Shown: piece by piece, positions 35,343 to 45,674 of the stretch | Position numbering within the stretch: the stretch's first letter is position 1 | Layout of the letters: the number at the start of each line of letters is the position of its first letter | Source: Nostoc sp. LPT | Lineage (GTDB): Bacteria; Cyanobacteriota; Cyanobacteriia; Cyanobacteriales; Nostocaceae | Assembly (NCBI RefSeq): GCF_017115165.1 | Contig: NZ_JABXKF010000035.1 | Coordinates: 1 to 64,000 of the forward strand | Length of the DNA stretch: 64,000 nt | Reading direction: 5' to 3' | Translations under genes and position numbers: made by a program | The notes under the pieces: generated by a model | Seen by the model: only the letters and a program-made list of their open reading frames with translations | The model's database searches: none | Told to the model about the DNA's origin: nothing

Positions 35343-36332
35343 CTAAACTTGTTCATCCAATCGACTGTAAATTTGACCATCGTTCCATAGTGATTGGATG
35401 ACAGTACCCAAGGCTTTGAAAAAACCCAAAGTGTAGAAAATAGCGCGAGTGGCAATTTTGATGGGGGAACCGCTTTTGTGACAAGGTGGGCGTCCGAGAA
35501 CGTGACAGTCAAATAAACGACCATATAAGCGCAAAGCTTGAGTCGCAGTTAGGTTTTTCAGCCCCAGTAAAAAATGGTTGTGGTAGAAGGTGAGTTGATA
35601 TTTTAGCGATCGCATACTAATATCATGACAACCCCCTGTTTCTTCGCCTAAATGTACCAAATGGGCCTCTGGGTCGTACCAAATTTTATACCCCGTTTGT
35701 CGCAACCGCAAACAAAAATCTGACTCTTCGCGTACTGCACTCCCACCAAATCTCTCATCAAACCTCAATCCATACTTAGTAAAAATTTCGCGGCGAAATG
35801 ACATATTACAACCCCTCGCTGTCAGTACTTGTTGGGGTTTGATGGTATGTACTAAATCAATATGATACCAAGCAATTCCTGGGTCCATAGCTTCGGGAGG
35901 CAGATATTCAATCTGTAAATCTCCTCCAGAATCACCTAATTTCATTTTGTCAAAAACCCGACCGGCGACAGCCCCCACCTCTGGATTTTGCATATAATTT
36001 TTCGCATGAGCTGCTAACAATCCAGGGGTTAACTGAACATCATCATCAATAAACAATATTATTTCACCAGATGACCGCCGGACGGCATAATTCCGCGCCC
36101 CTGGCAAACTTGCCCAATCTAAGCGCAACCATTTAATTTTACCTGCCTTTGCCATCTCTTCTAGGTAGACTTGAATTTCTGGTTGGTGTTTTGGAGTTTG
36201 GTCTACAATTAAAACTTCAAAATTTGGATAGTCCTGTTTTAAGACATCCACAATGCTATCGCGTAGCGCTTGTTCTCGTCCGTAGGTTGCGATAACTACA
36301 GTAACTAATGGCCAATTATTCATAATTATCAT
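35343..36332 (-). CDS. Glycosyltransferase family 2 (HpsN-like position)
   Basis: A 329-residue GT-A transferase. The nucleotide-sugar binding part reads VTVVIATYGREQALRDSIVD, with a DxD-type motif in ILFIDDDVQLTPG and an acceptor region GGSAVREESDFCLRLRQTGY containing an ED motif. The start may be the first Met or Met4 (36323). It is the first glycosyltransferase after the membrane polymerase-like gene. Confidence 0.88.
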   Translation of the reverse strand: MIIMNNWPLVTVVIATYGREQALRDSIVDVLKQDYPNFEVLIVDQTPKHQPEIQVYLEEMAKAGKIKWLRLDWASLPGARNYAVRRSSGEIILFIDDDVQLTPGLLAAHAKNYMQNPEVGAVAGRVFDKMKLGDSGGDLQIEYLPPEAMDPGIAWYHIDLVHTIKPQQVLTARGCNMSFRREIFTKYGLRFDERFGGSAVREESDFCLRLRQTGYKIWYDPEAHLVHLGEETGGCHDISMRSLKYQLTFYHNHFLLGLKNLTATQALRLYGRLFDCHVLGRPPCHKSGSPIKIATRAIFYTLGFFKALGTVIQSLWNDGQIYSRLDEQV

Positions 36333-36594
36333 TAAGTAATTTTACTACTTCTATAATAGCCTTGTAAAAATTAATTTTCATGAAATTCAGTAAGTGGCTA
36401 TTGCTTTAATTTACACACTGTATTTTCATGGTTTCTGAAAAACCTCGCTTTCATTCCTCTCTCTGACTACGAAATTGCTTACCCATCAATAAGTATCATC
36501 GAAAAATAAGTATATGGCGATAATTTCGAGGTAGATTTGGAATGCTGAGGTATTTTTGACCTCCAATGATATTCTTTGCCCATTTTTATTTCAT

Positions 36595-38250
36595 TTAAAT
36601 TGTTTTTAGACGTTTTTTCTTGTTTTTTTGCTGAGGGTTGGCATCTTCTTTATCTTGTTTCTCCAATTCTGGCAATTTAAAAAGAACTCCTGCAAAAAAC
36701 CAATAATAGGCAGCAACAGGATCGACATCCAGAGGATAGTAGTAAGTGTTGTAACTAATAAACAATATAAACACCCACAAAGCTGCTCCGGAACTGCGGA
36801 AATTACGGTTCTTTATGGAGCGATAGGTTTTAAAGCCAAGAATTGTTAAACTTGTTACCAAACCCAGAAACGCTAATAATCCAAAAATTCCCACTTCATA
36901 AAGTACTTTGGGGTAGTAGGTTTCTACAAGCTTAGTTTCACCCATCACACGGGCAGAGTTTGTTGCTCGTCCTAAGCCGCTTCCCAATGGCCCGTCTACG
37001 TTTTTCCAGTTTTCTTCAAATTGCTGGATGATAAAATCTTGAGGTGGTGAAGCGTTCCAACGACTGGCAAAACTCTCGGTTCTCTCTTGTACGACAGCAG
37101 GGTTAGTCACCATCGCAATTCCCAGAATGAAGACAAGTCCCACGCCTATGGGGATAAATCGTTTCAGGTTGCCAAGTTGTCCAGTGAGTAATAGCAAAAT
37201 CCCGAAGCAGATTGGTACTAAAGCTAAGGCGATTCTCTGTCCAGAGATTACAGCATCGATAAAAACTCCCACTAAAGAAGCTAAACCGATTATCCGCCAT
37301 ATTGGGGAGGGATCGTTGAAGCCGGTGGCAAAGGTAAAAAAGGTGCTAGAAATTAAGAACCATGCCCACTGCCAAGGAGCTACAAATGTCCCTGGTAGGC
37401 GAATAATCCCTTCTTCGGGACTATATACTAGCGCTCCACCAAAATAACACCGAGCTTCGAGTGTTGCTCTAAATAAGGCATCTCCTTCAAGACCTCTAGT
37501 GCCTTGACATACACCAGTTAGTAGTAAAAAATATTGAATAAATCCCAGCGCGCAGCAAATCAGTGTGAGGACAATCTGGAGGCGCAATAAAAATAGAAAA
37601 TCCCGCTTATCGCGAATTAGATAGTAGGCACAACCAATCAGGGGGACATAGCCTAAAAATACTTTTAGCCCCAGAATTCCCATGCCTAATGGTATTTCTT
37701 GGCGTGCTTTTTCTAATAGTCCCGCACTAGGTGGGTTAAATTGCTGTGCACCATTGACAAACAACAGTGTTAGCAGACTGCAAGCCAAAACAATATAAAG
37801 TGGGATTTTAATGCCTTTGGGAATAATTAAGGGTAGCCCCTGTCTACGGCAAGTCTGCCAAAGTCCAATTAGCGCTGGAACGTAAAAGGCATCTTTAGCT
37901 AATTGGAGTATGGGACTATTGCCCAAGTAGTAGGTGACAGTACCTCCCACAGGTATGTAAATGATGAAGGCATATAAAGCTTGGCGCGGATATTTGTAGG
38001 AAAGGGACATGACTATTATCCCTAACACGCCAGGGACTGCTGCTTTAATTCCAGCTACGAAAAAAAGTAGAATGCCAACGAAGACACCGCCAAAAGTTGC
38101 GGTGGTGAGTAAGCTAGTGAGTTCTTTACGTACTTGGGCAGATTTGCGCTTTTGGGCTAACTGTTCTTTGAGGCTAAGGGTAGAAGTTTCCTTTTTAGCC
38201 TGCTTTTTCGATTTTTTAGATTGCTGAGATTTTGATTTTAATTTTGGCAT
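36595..38250 (-). CDS. O-antigen ligase/polymerase-like membrane protein (HpsL-type)
   Basis: A 551-residue protein with a very basic, probably coiled-coil cytoplasmic N-terminus (residues 1-45: KSKSQQSKKSKKQAKKETST). About ten to eleven membrane segments and a Lys-rich tail follow. The large periplasmic loop near residues 395-425 (FASRWNASPPQDFIIQQFEE) and the GPLGSGLGRATNSARVMGE stretch fit Wzy/WaaL O-antigen ligase proteins. It would polymerise or ligate a secreted polysaccharide. The basic N-terminus and the adjacent GT2-GT4-GT4 series match the layout of hormogonium polysaccharide clusters with HpsL; the match is by my recollection of that layout. Confidence 0.82.
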   Translation of the reverse strand: MPKLKSKSQQSKKSKKQAKKETSTLSLKEQLAQKRKSAQVRKELTSLLTTATFGGVFVGILLFFVAGIKAAVPGVLGIIVMSLSYKYPRQALYAFIIYIPVGGTVTYYLGNSPILQLAKDAFYVPALIGLWQTCRRQGLPLIIPKGIKIPLYIVLACSLLTLLFVNGAQQFNPPSAGLLEKARQEIPLGMGILGLKVFLGYVPLIGCAYYLIRDKRDFLFLLRLQIVLTLICCALGFIQYFLLLTGVCQGTRGLEGDALFRATLEARCYFGGALVYSPEEGIIRLPGTFVAPWQWAWFLISSTFFTFATGFNDPSPIWRIIGLASLVGVFIDAVISGQRIALALVPICFGILLLLTGQLGNLKRFIPIGVGLVFILGIAMVTNPAVVQERTESFASRWNASPPQDFIIQQFEENWKNVDGPLGSGLGRATNSARVMGETKLVETYYPKVLYEVGIFGLLAFLGLVTSLTILGFKTYRSIKNRNFRSSGAALWVFILFISYNTYYYPLDVDPVAAYYWFFAGVLFKLPELEKQDKEDANPQQKNKKKRLKTI

Positions 38251-38311
38251 AGTGGCACTGTAGCCTATCAGCCTCGCAAAATACTCTATTATATAGGACT
38301 AACATTTGCTT

Positions 38312-38384
38312 TAGGGTGTGTTAGCGCCGAAACTATAGTAGAATTCCAAGCTTTTGGTGCGTTACGCTTTGCTAATACACCCTA
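38312..38384. repeat. TAGGGTGTGTTAGC palindromic repeat
   Basis: TAGGGTGTGTTAGC and GCTAATACACCCTA form a 14-bp stem with one mismatch around about 45 bases. This is a dispersed palindrome type common in cyanobacterial intergenic DNA. It separates the polymerase-like gene from the next glycosyltransferase gene. Confidence 0.7.
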
Positions 38385-38414
38385 CAAGACTACTTAGAAT
38401 TTTTCAAAAATAAT

Positions 38415-39191
38415 TTACAATTCCGAGAGTTGATAAATTTCTTTTGATTGCTGTAAATCATATAATCCGAATTCATCTCTCAATGATTGATTTAACAATT
38501 TACGATTAAAAATGCTAAATCTTAATCTTTTTGAATTTTCAAAAAGATTTTCTCCTGTTGCTAAAATATAAACCGCACCTGAAAATGGTAATGATTTAAT
38601 TGATTTTCCTTTGCTCTTTAAAGTGTCTCTAACTTTAGCGTGGTCTATATAATATCTATAGTATCCGTAGCCACGATTATATTCTGCGGTTTCTGGCAAA
38701 TAATTCAAATCATATCGAATAATATTACAAGTACCGCACATTTTATAAAAATTGCTCCTCTTAATATATATGTAATTACTGCCTTCTTGATATTTATAAC
38801 CTTTACTTATAAACCATCCATTAGAATCAGGATGTTGTTGAACAAATTTAGCTAACTTTTCACTAACACAATCGTCAGCATCAACTGTCATAGTGTGAGT
38901 GGGAGAAAATTGACGAGCATAAACCAATCCTTTTAAGATTTTACGCCCTTTATCTGTGTCTCCTTTGGCTACAGGGGTAGGCTCGTTTGGAGCGGAAAAA
39001 TCAACTGTAATGTATGTAATATGAGGATGAGTGAATTCTATTTTGGGCTTTTCGTGACAAACAACAATAAGGTGAAAGTTAGGTGAGGTTTGATTGCAAA
39101 CTGATTTAATGCATCTTTCAAATAATTGTGTAACACGCTCCCAGGAATTGGAAGCTTGTGCACTTTTGAGTGGGATAACAAAAACAAGCAC
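38415..39191 (-). CDS. Putative GT2-like glycosyltransferase
   Basis: A 258-residue protein starting at GTG 39191. The GT-A pattern is visible: LVFVIPLKSAQASNSWERVT, a TVDADDCVS stretch with the DxD-like metal site at about residues 120-126, and a C-terminal acceptor part (YYRYYIDHAKVRDTLKSKG). The N-terminal strand differs from the GT2 at 35343, so they are not recent duplicates. It probably works in the same surface polysaccharide pathway. Confidence 0.7.
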   Translation of the reverse strand: MLVFVIPLKSAQASNSWERVTQLFERCIKSVCNQTSPNFHLIVVCHEKPKIEFTHPHITYITVDFSAPNEPTPVAKGDTDKGRKILKGLVYARQFSPTHTMTVDADDCVSEKLAKFVQQHPDSNGWFISKGYKYQEGSNYIYIKRSNFYKMCGTCNIIRYDLNYLPETAEYNRGYGYYRYYIDHAKVRDTLKSKGKSIKSLPFSGAVYILATGENLFENSKRLRFSIFNRKLLNQSLRDEFGLYDLQQSKEIYQLSEL

Positions 39192-39437
39192 TGTATTTTA
39201 TCAGAACAAGTAGTTAGGAATCTCGAGGTAAATAATACCACGTTCCGACTGACGCTAAGACTGAATTTATATCATGTTCGGATAATTTAGTTGTGATTCC
39301 CACAGTCATTGCACCCTACACCCCAAGAAAGAAGATTGCGCTGGCTTCTCTTAATCCTCTCTCGGCAAACGGTGAGGGGAGATGAAGCATAGCTTTGGCT
39401 CTTTGGGATTCTTTGGGTTTAACAAGTAATCAAAATG

Positions 39438-39487
39438 TCACAGCTTCTACACATAACCAAGGGTGGATTAATTCGTAGAAGCTGTGA
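39438..39487 (-). terminator. Inverted repeat downstream of glmM
   Basis: TCACAGCTTCTAC and GTAGAAGCTGTGA form a perfect 13-bp stem with a 24-base loop, about 45 bp beyond the glmM stop. The following minus-strand sequence is only moderately T-rich (ATTTTGATT), so termination is plausible but not certain. The rest of 39192-39532 holds nothing I recognise. Confidence 0.5.
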
Positions 39488-39532
39488 TTAAACTTGACGT
39501 TTTTTTTAAGCAAAGATGAGATATTAGCTAAT

Positions 39533-41005
39533 TTAGTCCATCAGATGCTGCTGAACTTGCGAAACTAATTCATTTGTCCAGTAGTTGGCGAGTTCGGCAT
39601 TGGCGGCTTCCACCATTACTCTAATGACTGGTTCTGTGCCAGAGGCGCGAACCAAAATTCTGCCGGAATCGCCCATTGCAACTTCAGCAAGAGCGATCGC
39701 TTGTTGTACAGGTTGGCAATCTTGCCATCCCAAACGGCGATCGCGATCGACAACGCGCACGTTCCGCAACAATTGTGGATAGGTTTGGAAGCTTTGATCT
39801 ACTAATTCGCTCAAGGAAACACCCGCCTCTCTCACCAAAGATGCTATGTGTAATGCAGTTAACAAGCCATCTCCAGTCACGGCATAGTGACAGCAAAGAA
39901 TATGCCCTGATTGTTCGCCACCTAACATTGCTCCAGTGCGCTGCATTTCGGCTTGCACGTATTGGTCGCCAACTGCGGTACGAATTAAGTTACCACCAAT
40001 TTGCTGCCAAGCTTTCTCAAAGCCTAAGTTGGCCATGACTGTAGATACAATCAGGTTGTCTGGTAATTGTTGGTTTTGTTGTAAGTGCCGTCCCCACAGG
40101 TAAAGAATGTAATCGCCGTTAACTTGCCTGCCTGTATTGTCTACTGCTAAGACGCGATCGGCATCGCCATCGAAGCCAAAGCCGATATCGGCGTTGTGTT
40201 CTTGTACCGTTGCTGCCAGAATGTCTAGGTGCGTGGAACCGCAGTTAACATTAATGCGATCGCCATCTGCTTCGTTATGCAAGCAGATTACCTCGGCTCC
40301 CATTTGTGTAAATATTGATGGTGCTAATCCAACTGCTGCTCCCCACGCCAAGTCTAAAACAATCTTCATTCCCTGAAGATTTAGGGCACTGTTCAAGGGT
40401 TTTTTCAACGCCGAACCATAATCTTCCACTAACTCGAAACGTGAGTAATGCCGTCCGCAATTACTGACTCTAGTTATTGGTGATATTTTGCCACGCAGTC
40501 CTGCTTCTATTTCTGCCTGCAATATTTGCGGTAACTTCCCACCATTGCCACCAAAAATCTTAATCCCGTTGTCTTCTGGGGGATTGTGGCTAGCAGAAAT
40601 CATCACTCCGCCGATGGCATCAGTGACGCTGGTGAGATAGGCAACGCCAGGAGTGGGGCATAATCCCAAATACCAGACTTCTAACCCTGCTGCTGTTAAC
40701 CCTGCACTCAAAGCCATTGCCAGCATATCGCTGGAGTTTCTAGAGTCCTGTCCGAGAATGACTGGCCCTACTTGAGTCGCATGGTTACGTAAAACAATTC
40801 CCGTCCAAAAACCAACTTGCAATGCTAGAGGCGCACTCAGTAATTCTCCGACTCGCCCGCGAATCCCATCTGTGCCAAATAAGGGATTTGCTGGTAATGA
40901 GATTAAATTCAGTCCAAAACTGCTCTCAATTCCTTTGCCCAATCCCTCAACTTCAGAAGTAGAACCCCCAGAAATGCCCGATGTCCGAGTTATAGATGAA
41001 ACCAT
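39533..41005 (-). CDS. glmM: Phosphoglucosamine mutase GlmM
   Basis: GlmM converts glucosamine-6-phosphate to glucosamine-1-phosphate for UDP-GlcNAc and peptidoglycan synthesis. It has four-domain alpha-phosphohexomutase motifs: [11 protein letters not shown], the phosphoserine loop in [20 protein letters not shown], the metal loop in [14 protein letters not shown], the sugar loop GGEQSGHI, and the phosphate-binding [17 protein letters not shown] 41005 has GGAG 11 nt upstream and is preferred over TTG 41026. A Ser/Gly-rich N-terminal extension of about 40 residues precedes the conserved domain. Confidence 0.95.
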   Translation of the reverse strand: MVSSITRTSGISGGSTSEVEGLGKGIESSFGLNLISLPANPLFGTDGIRGRVGELLSAPLALQVGFWTGIVLRNHATQVGPVILGQDSRNSSDMLAMALSAGLTAAGLEVWYLGLCPTPGVAYLTSVTDAIGGVMISASHNPPEDNGIKIFGGNGGKLPQILQAEIEAGLRGKISPITRVSNCGRHYSRFELVEDYGSALKKPLNSALNLQGMKIVLDLAWGAAVGLAPSIFTQMGAEVICLHNEADGDRINVNCGSTHLDILAATVQEHNADIGFGFDGDADRVLAVDNTGRQVNGDYILYLWGRHLQQNQQLPDNLIVSTVMANLGFEKAWQQIGGNLIRTAVGDQYVQAEMQRTGAMLGGEQSGHILCCHYAVTGDGLLTALHIASLVREAGVSLSELVDQSFQTYPQLLRNVRVVDRDRRLGWQDCQPVQQAIALAEVAMGDSGRILVRASGTEPVIRVMVEAANAELANYWTNELVSQVQQHLMD

Positions 41006-41572
41006 ATTTTTAAACACTCCACACAATCACACTGAAAAATAGCACTTAAGACTTTATTCAGCAATTTTGACATGCTTTTTCTCTTTAGAAATTCATTCTA
41101 GACCAAGCTATCTTTACGTAATAATACTGAATTATTTGGTCTTTGATTGTAAATCTTTGATAAAGTCAGTATTGGTTTTTACCTTATCAGTAAAATCTCC
41201 ACATCTTAGCTAATTATTCCTTTTATGGCCGCAACTTTATTTTTGATTTTTATCTGTTTTAGTTCCCCCATTGCAATGCTACCAACCACGAAGTATGTAA
41301 TAAACATTACTCTGGTTTTATCACAAAAATTTTCACCAAAGCTGAGAATGAAAGCAAGATTCAGCAAAGAACACAAAAAATCAAAATATTGAAATCTAAA
41401 GTTCTGTTCTCTTAGCCTCGTTGCTGTGTAAAAAACGACAAAATCATTGCAGCTTAAAAAATTTTAATATAAATTCTCATCAAATAGTTTTAAGGTAACG
41501 TTTTAATGGCTTTTTTAGCCGTTAATGAATCAAAACTCCGGCAGTTAACTTTTTAAAGTTGAGAAATTTAGC
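41006..41572. promoter_or_regulatory. Divergent intergenic region glmM / heme oxygenase
   Basis: About 567 AT-rich bases separate two divergent genes. They should contain both promoters. I see no ORF, repeat or clear operator. Confidence 0.35.
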
Positions 41573-42289
41573 ATGAGCAGCAATTTAGCAACCAAATTAC
41601 GTGTAGGCACTAAGAAAGCCCACACAATGGCAGAAAATGTAGGTTTTGTCAAGTGCTTTTTAAAAGGAGTAGTGGAAAAAAACTCTTACCGGAAACTAGT
41701 TGCTAACTTTTACTTCGTCTACTCAGCGATGGAAGAGGAAATCGAAAAGCATCGCCAGCACCCAATAGTTTCTAAAATTAACTTTCCTCAGCTAAACCGT
41801 AAGCATAGCCTAGAGCAAGACCTGAGTTATTACTTTGGTGCAAACTGGAGAGAGCAAATCAAACTATCTCCGGCAGGTGAAGCTTATGTACAGCGCATCC
41901 GAGAAATATCTGCTACAGAACCGGAATTGTTAATCGCCCATTCATACACTCGTTACATAGGTGACTTATCCGGGGGACAAATTCTCAAAAATATTGCTGT
42001 AACAGCGATGAATTTGTCTGATGGACAAGGAATAGCCTTTTATGAGTTTCCAGAAATTACTGATGAGAAGGCATTCAAAGCCAAATATCGGCAAATTTTG
42101 GATGAATTACCCCTTGACGAGGCGGCAACCGATCGCATCGTTGATGAAGCTAACGCCGCCTTTGGCACGAACATGAAGCTATTCCAAGAATTGGAAGGCA
42201 ATTTAATTAAGGCGATCGGTGTGATGCTATATAATAGTCTCACACGGCGTCGTACACGTGGTAGTACTGAACTCATCACTGCTGAATAA
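41573..42289 (+). CDS. ho1: Heme oxygenase (biliverdin-producing, HO1)
   Basis: Heme oxygenase opens heme to biliverdin IX-alpha using ferredoxin, the entry step to phycobilin chromophores. The 238-residue product has the proximal His17 in RVGTKKAHTMAENVGFVKCF and the distal-helix motif YIGDLSGGQILKNIA. Length and sequence fit cyanobacterial HO1. No bilin reductase gene is nearby. Confidence 0.95.
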   Translation: MSSNLATKLRVGTKKAHTMAENVGFVKCFLKGVVEKNSYRKLVANFYFVYSAMEEEIEKHRQHPIVSKINFPQLNRKHSLEQDLSYYFGANWREQIKLSPAGEAYVQRIREISATEPELLIAHSYTRYIGDLSGGQILKNIAVTAMNLSDGQGIAFYEFPEITDEKAFKAKYRQILDELPLDEAATDRIVDEANAAFGTNMKLFQELEGNLIKAIGVMLYNSLTRRRTRGSTELITAE

Positions 42290-42399
42290 CCGTGTTGAGA
42301 TTGCGGAGTATGGTGTGTGGAGTCATAAATTCAGATAGCCCGATCAAGGATAATTCATAGGTGTTTCTGGGGAAAGAGCGAAAAACGCTCAAAATATTT

Positions 42400-42460
42400 A
42401 GGGGCAATAGCCTTGTGACTGCTTTTGATTCGTGAAAGCAAGCATGGGGAGATTGCCCCT
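42400..42460. terminator. Inverted repeat between heme oxygenase and the LysR fusion gene
   Basis: AGGGGCAAT and ATTGCCCCT form a perfect 9-bp stem with a long loop; a shorter GAGCG/CGCTC hairpin lies at about 42376-42390. They lie between convergent genes and probably end transcription from one or both sides. The T-tracts are weak. Confidence 0.45.
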
Positions 42461-42582
42461 CAATTATGATTGAAGCAGTTAGTACCAATCTAAAAAAAGA
42501 ATGTGACAGATAGATAAAATTTAGTTTTCTGAATTTTTAATTTTTAATTTTTAATTAGTATAACTACCTCCGACCTAAATCA

Positions 42583-44601
42583 TTACAAAACTTTTATATG
42601 TCGGCTAAACTGTTCTTCAACAAAATAGCTGCTAGAAAATTCACTTGCAAAAGAAACTTGATGAAAGTGATAATCTAGATTCAGCAAATTATAGACAAGT
42701 CTTAAAAAATAATCATCTATCCAAAAATCTACATCAAATAGTGAAATACCATATTTTCCTTCCAACCTGCGATTTAAAGTCTTCAGCAACCAAGACCATT
42801 GAGGTTTGAGAGTCGGATCGATGCGGTTCCCAAATACAGGATTAAAAAACTGATTTACTTGAGTTGTTCTCACATCAATCACTTTAGTTAATAAATCTGC
42901 TGCCTTGATTGGAGATGAATTAAACCAATAGTTAGCAACCACTAAATCATATAAATAAGCAACTACAATTTTAGGGTTTTCTTTAATGAACTGCGAGCGA
43001 CAAACAATTCCTCTGATTGATGGAATTCTTAAACTAATTGTTTGAGATAGAGGCAGCTTTCTGACAAAAGCATAAGCTTCTAATATCGAGGCAAAAGTCT
43101 GACAACATACGTAAGCATCTATAGTTTTATTTGCCAAACTCTTACTTGCTCTACGAGGATCTTCATTCACTAATCTGCAATCTTTACTAACATCCATATC
43201 ATAGAGGTCAAAAAGAGTAATGATGAATCTATGGGCATTTGAACCAAATAAGGTAGAAATTCGTTTACCTTTTAGATCCTGGATAGTGTTTATAGAAGAA
43301 TCTTTATGCAAAACAATATTTATATCTAGACCCAAAAGATTATACGAAGCAATCCCAATCAATTTAGAACCAAAACTTAAATCATCAAAGAATTGGCTAC
43401 CATTATTCAAGAGAGAAATATCATCTAAAATACAAATATCTAGTTCTCCCCGTTTCATCTGTCGGTTCATTTGTTCCCCAGAAGCAAACGGCAGAATTTG
43501 TAACTCTAAATCTCGATTAATTTCAATATTTTTGAAAATAGCCTGTTCAAGTGATGATGCTCTCTGTAAATCAGAAATATACTTAGTTCCATATCCAGCA
43601 ATAAACTGTCCTATAGAATCTCTTTGAATACCTATCCTCAAAACATTTTCTTGTTTGGGATAACAGCTACCTAAAAATAGATTTACGTTGGGCAAACTTT
43701 CTAAGCTATCCGGATCTAGTCTAAAACTTCTTACCAAACCCTCTGCGGATATTAACAATTCACTAAAGCGAGGAACATGAAGATAAATTCCATATTCATT
43801 GATATCTTGAATCGGAAAAGTTAAAACTTGATATTGAGATATTATATCAGCTTGGCAAAAGTCAGGTAAAATGGTTAGCTTTTGATTTTTGTCAGCGTAG
43901 TTTAGTATCTCTTGATAACTGTGTAGCACCTGTACACCAGTTAATTTGATCATCAAAAATTCATTTTTAGATAGTTCTTGATGAACCTCGTCTAAAAGTA
44001 CAATATCAGTCAGATCAATATCATTTATTTTGACTGGGCTATGCTCATTGAGATATTTACTTGTCCCAAAGGATACCAACAGCATTTTATGAGTTTTTAA
44101 TCTAGTGCAGTGGTGTTCTTCTTTGTATCCAGCGCAACTGTTGAGCAAAAGATCCATTTCTAGGAGTTGAGAATTGGAAAAAAATGTGCTATTTTTAACC
44201 GCAATCTCTTTAAGATTTCTACCTGGAAAACAAAGCTGAAATCGCTGCAAATATTGTTTGAGCCAGACTTCTAAAATTAAACTAGTAGCTCCCAATATCA
44301 AATCTTCGCCCTCAGCGCTAAATGTTGCCTGAAATTCTTCTTGCAGATTTTCTACAGTTTCTACAACATTAAGTGTCTGGGAAATCAATTTCCTGCCTTT
44401 ATTAGTCAAACATATAGAGCCAGGTGAGCGATTTAAGAGAATTACTCCAAAATAATCCTCTATTTGTTTGACTTTTTTACTAATTAGTGCTTGACTATAA
44501 CCTAGTTTTTGTGCTGCTTTAGAGAAGCTACCACAGTCATCTACTGCTTTTAAGATTTTGAGGTGATTTAGGGTAATGTCTTCGAGTTTAATCTTATTCA
44601 T
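42583..44601 (-). CDS. LysR-type regulator fused to an SsuA/NMT1-like substrate-binding domain
   Basis: The 672-residue product is about twice the LysR norm. Residues 10-70 are a LysR winged helix (LNHLKILKAVDDCGSFSKAA, SQALISKKVKQIEDYFGVIL). Residues about 95-305 fit the LysR effector domain. Residues about 325-600 resemble the periplasmic binding proteins of sulfonate/nitrate/thiamine-precursor transporters (NVLRIGIQRDSIGQFIAGYG, GELDICILDDISLL, NTIQDLKGKRISTLFGSNAH). No signal peptide is present, so this second domain is cytoplasmic and probably senses a sulfur compound. It lies 23 bp downstream of the first flavin monooxygenase gene and probably regulates the surrounding organosulfur genes. 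Confidence 0.85.
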   Translation of the reverse strand: MNKIKLEDITLNHLKILKAVDDCGSFSKAAQKLGYSQALISKKVKQIEDYFGVILLNRSPGSICLTNKGRKLISQTLNVVETVENLQEEFQATFSAEGEDLILGATSLILEVWLKQYLQRFQLCFPGRNLKEIAVKNSTFFSNSQLLEMDLLLNSCAGYKEEHHCTRLKTHKMLLVSFGTSKYLNEHSPVKINDIDLTDIVLLDEVHQELSKNEFLMIKLTGVQVLHSYQEILNYADKNQKLTILPDFCQADIISQYQVLTFPIQDINEYGIYLHVPRFSELLISAEGLVRSFRLDPDSLESLPNVNLFLGSCYPKQENVLRIGIQRDSIGQFIAGYGTKYISDLQRASSLEQAIFKNIEINRDLELQILPFASGEQMNRQMKRGELDICILDDISLLNNGSQFFDDLSFGSKLIGIASYNLLGLDINIVLHKDSSINTIQDLKGKRISTLFGSNAHRFIITLFDLYDMDVSKDCRLVNEDPRRASKSLANKTIDAYVCCQTFASILEAYAFVRKLPLSQTISLRIPSIRGIVCRSQFIKENPKIVVAYLYDLVVANYWFNSSPIKAADLLTKVIDVRTTQVNQFFNPVFGNRIDPTLKPQWSWLLKTLNRRLEGKYGISLFDVDFWIDDYFLRLVYNLLNLDYHFHQVSFASEFSSSYFVEEQFSRHIKVL

Positions 44602-44624
44602 ACTAGGTAAGGCAAGATTTTTAA

Positions 44625-45674
44625 TTACAAGGTAATTAAGCTACTCTGCTGTCTATATTCGGAAATAACTAGTTTGTGGAAGCGAATAGTGTCTTCCAAC
44701 ATAGATTCAAATTTCAGTACTATTAAGTCAACGCCAACGGCTTCGTATTCTTTCAGGCGCTTAATAACAGTATAGCGATCGCCAACCAGTTGAGCAGATA
44801 AACCGAGATTGGCTTCAATGGTTTGACTAATATCTAGTTTGTTGTGGGCAACTACGTTAGGATCGATTTGCTCTTGAAAGTACTCGATTTGCTGCCAATC
44901 GGCAGAACGATAAATCGCTTCTAATCTGGCTTGGGCTTGGGCGGTATGTTCGCCAACGATCGCAAACGCACTCATTGCTACTTTAATCTGACGACCGTAG
45001 CGATCGCTAGCCAATCTTTTCACTTTCTGCACCAATGCTGCCGTTTTTTCTGGGTCATCAGCGTTGATAAATAGATAATCTCCCAGACGAGCCGCTAGGT
45101 TAATTGCCCTGTCTGATTCACCAGCAATGAAAATGGGTGGTGTTGGTGTCGGCCGATCTGCGAGAATACCACCCTTAATAGTGTAGTATTTGCCAACATA
45201 ATTAAACCCTTCGACTGTCCACAGCCCCTTGATTACATCAATGTACTCTTCTAATCGTGCGTAGCGATCGCTGTGAGGTAGCCAGATATCTCCATAGCTT
45301 TCTACTTCTAACTTCCACCAACCTGCAATACCACTGAGAGCAAATCTGCCGTTACTAAGCTGATTTTGAATGTTTGCACTCAAATTGGCAACTACCGCAG
45401 GCAGTTTAAAACCAGGTTGTACAGCCGCAACAATCTTGATATTCTTGGTGTTCAAACTTGCTAAAGCTGCTGTAATCCAAGCGTCAGCGACATTATAGTT
45501 AGGCCCATAAACTGCATTTAAGTAATGTTCGGGAATGTAATAAAAGTCATAACCTAACTCGTCTGCCTGAACTGCCAGCTTTACCAAGTCTTGTGTAGAT
45601 AAATTAGCTTCATGGTTGACAACCCGCAACCATCCACCACAGACCGGCGACCAAATTCCAAACTGAAGTGGCAT
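44625..45674 (-). CDS. Luciferase-like flavin-dependent monooxygenase (SsuD/SfnG family)
   Basis: A 349-residue TIM-barrel LLM-class enzyme using reduced FMN and oxygen. Family signatures are GYDFYYIPEHYLNAVYGPNY, KIVAAVQPGFKLPAVVANLS, NGRFALSGIAGWWKLEVESY and PPIFIAGESDRAINLAARLG. It most likely cleaves a C-S bond in an alkanesulfonate or oxidises a sulfone. It forms an operon with the LysR fusion gene and is divergent from the SfnG-like gene across 572 bp. Confidence 0.85.
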   Translation of the reverse strand: MPLQFGIWSPVCGGWLRVVNHEANLSTQDLVKLAVQADELGYDFYYIPEHYLNAVYGPNYNVADAWITAALASLNTKNIKIVAAVQPGFKLPAVVANLSANIQNQLSNGRFALSGIAGWWKLEVESYGDIWLPHSDRYARLEEYIDVIKGLWTVEGFNYVGKYYTIKGGILADRPTPTPPIFIAGESDRAINLAARLGDYLFINADDPEKTAALVQKVKRLASDRYGRQIKVAMSAFAIVGEHTAQAQARLEAIYRSADWQQIEYFQEQIDPNVVAHNKLDISQTIEANLGLSAQLVGDRYTVIKRLKEYEAVGVDLIVLKFESMLEDTIRFHKLVISEYRQQSSLITL

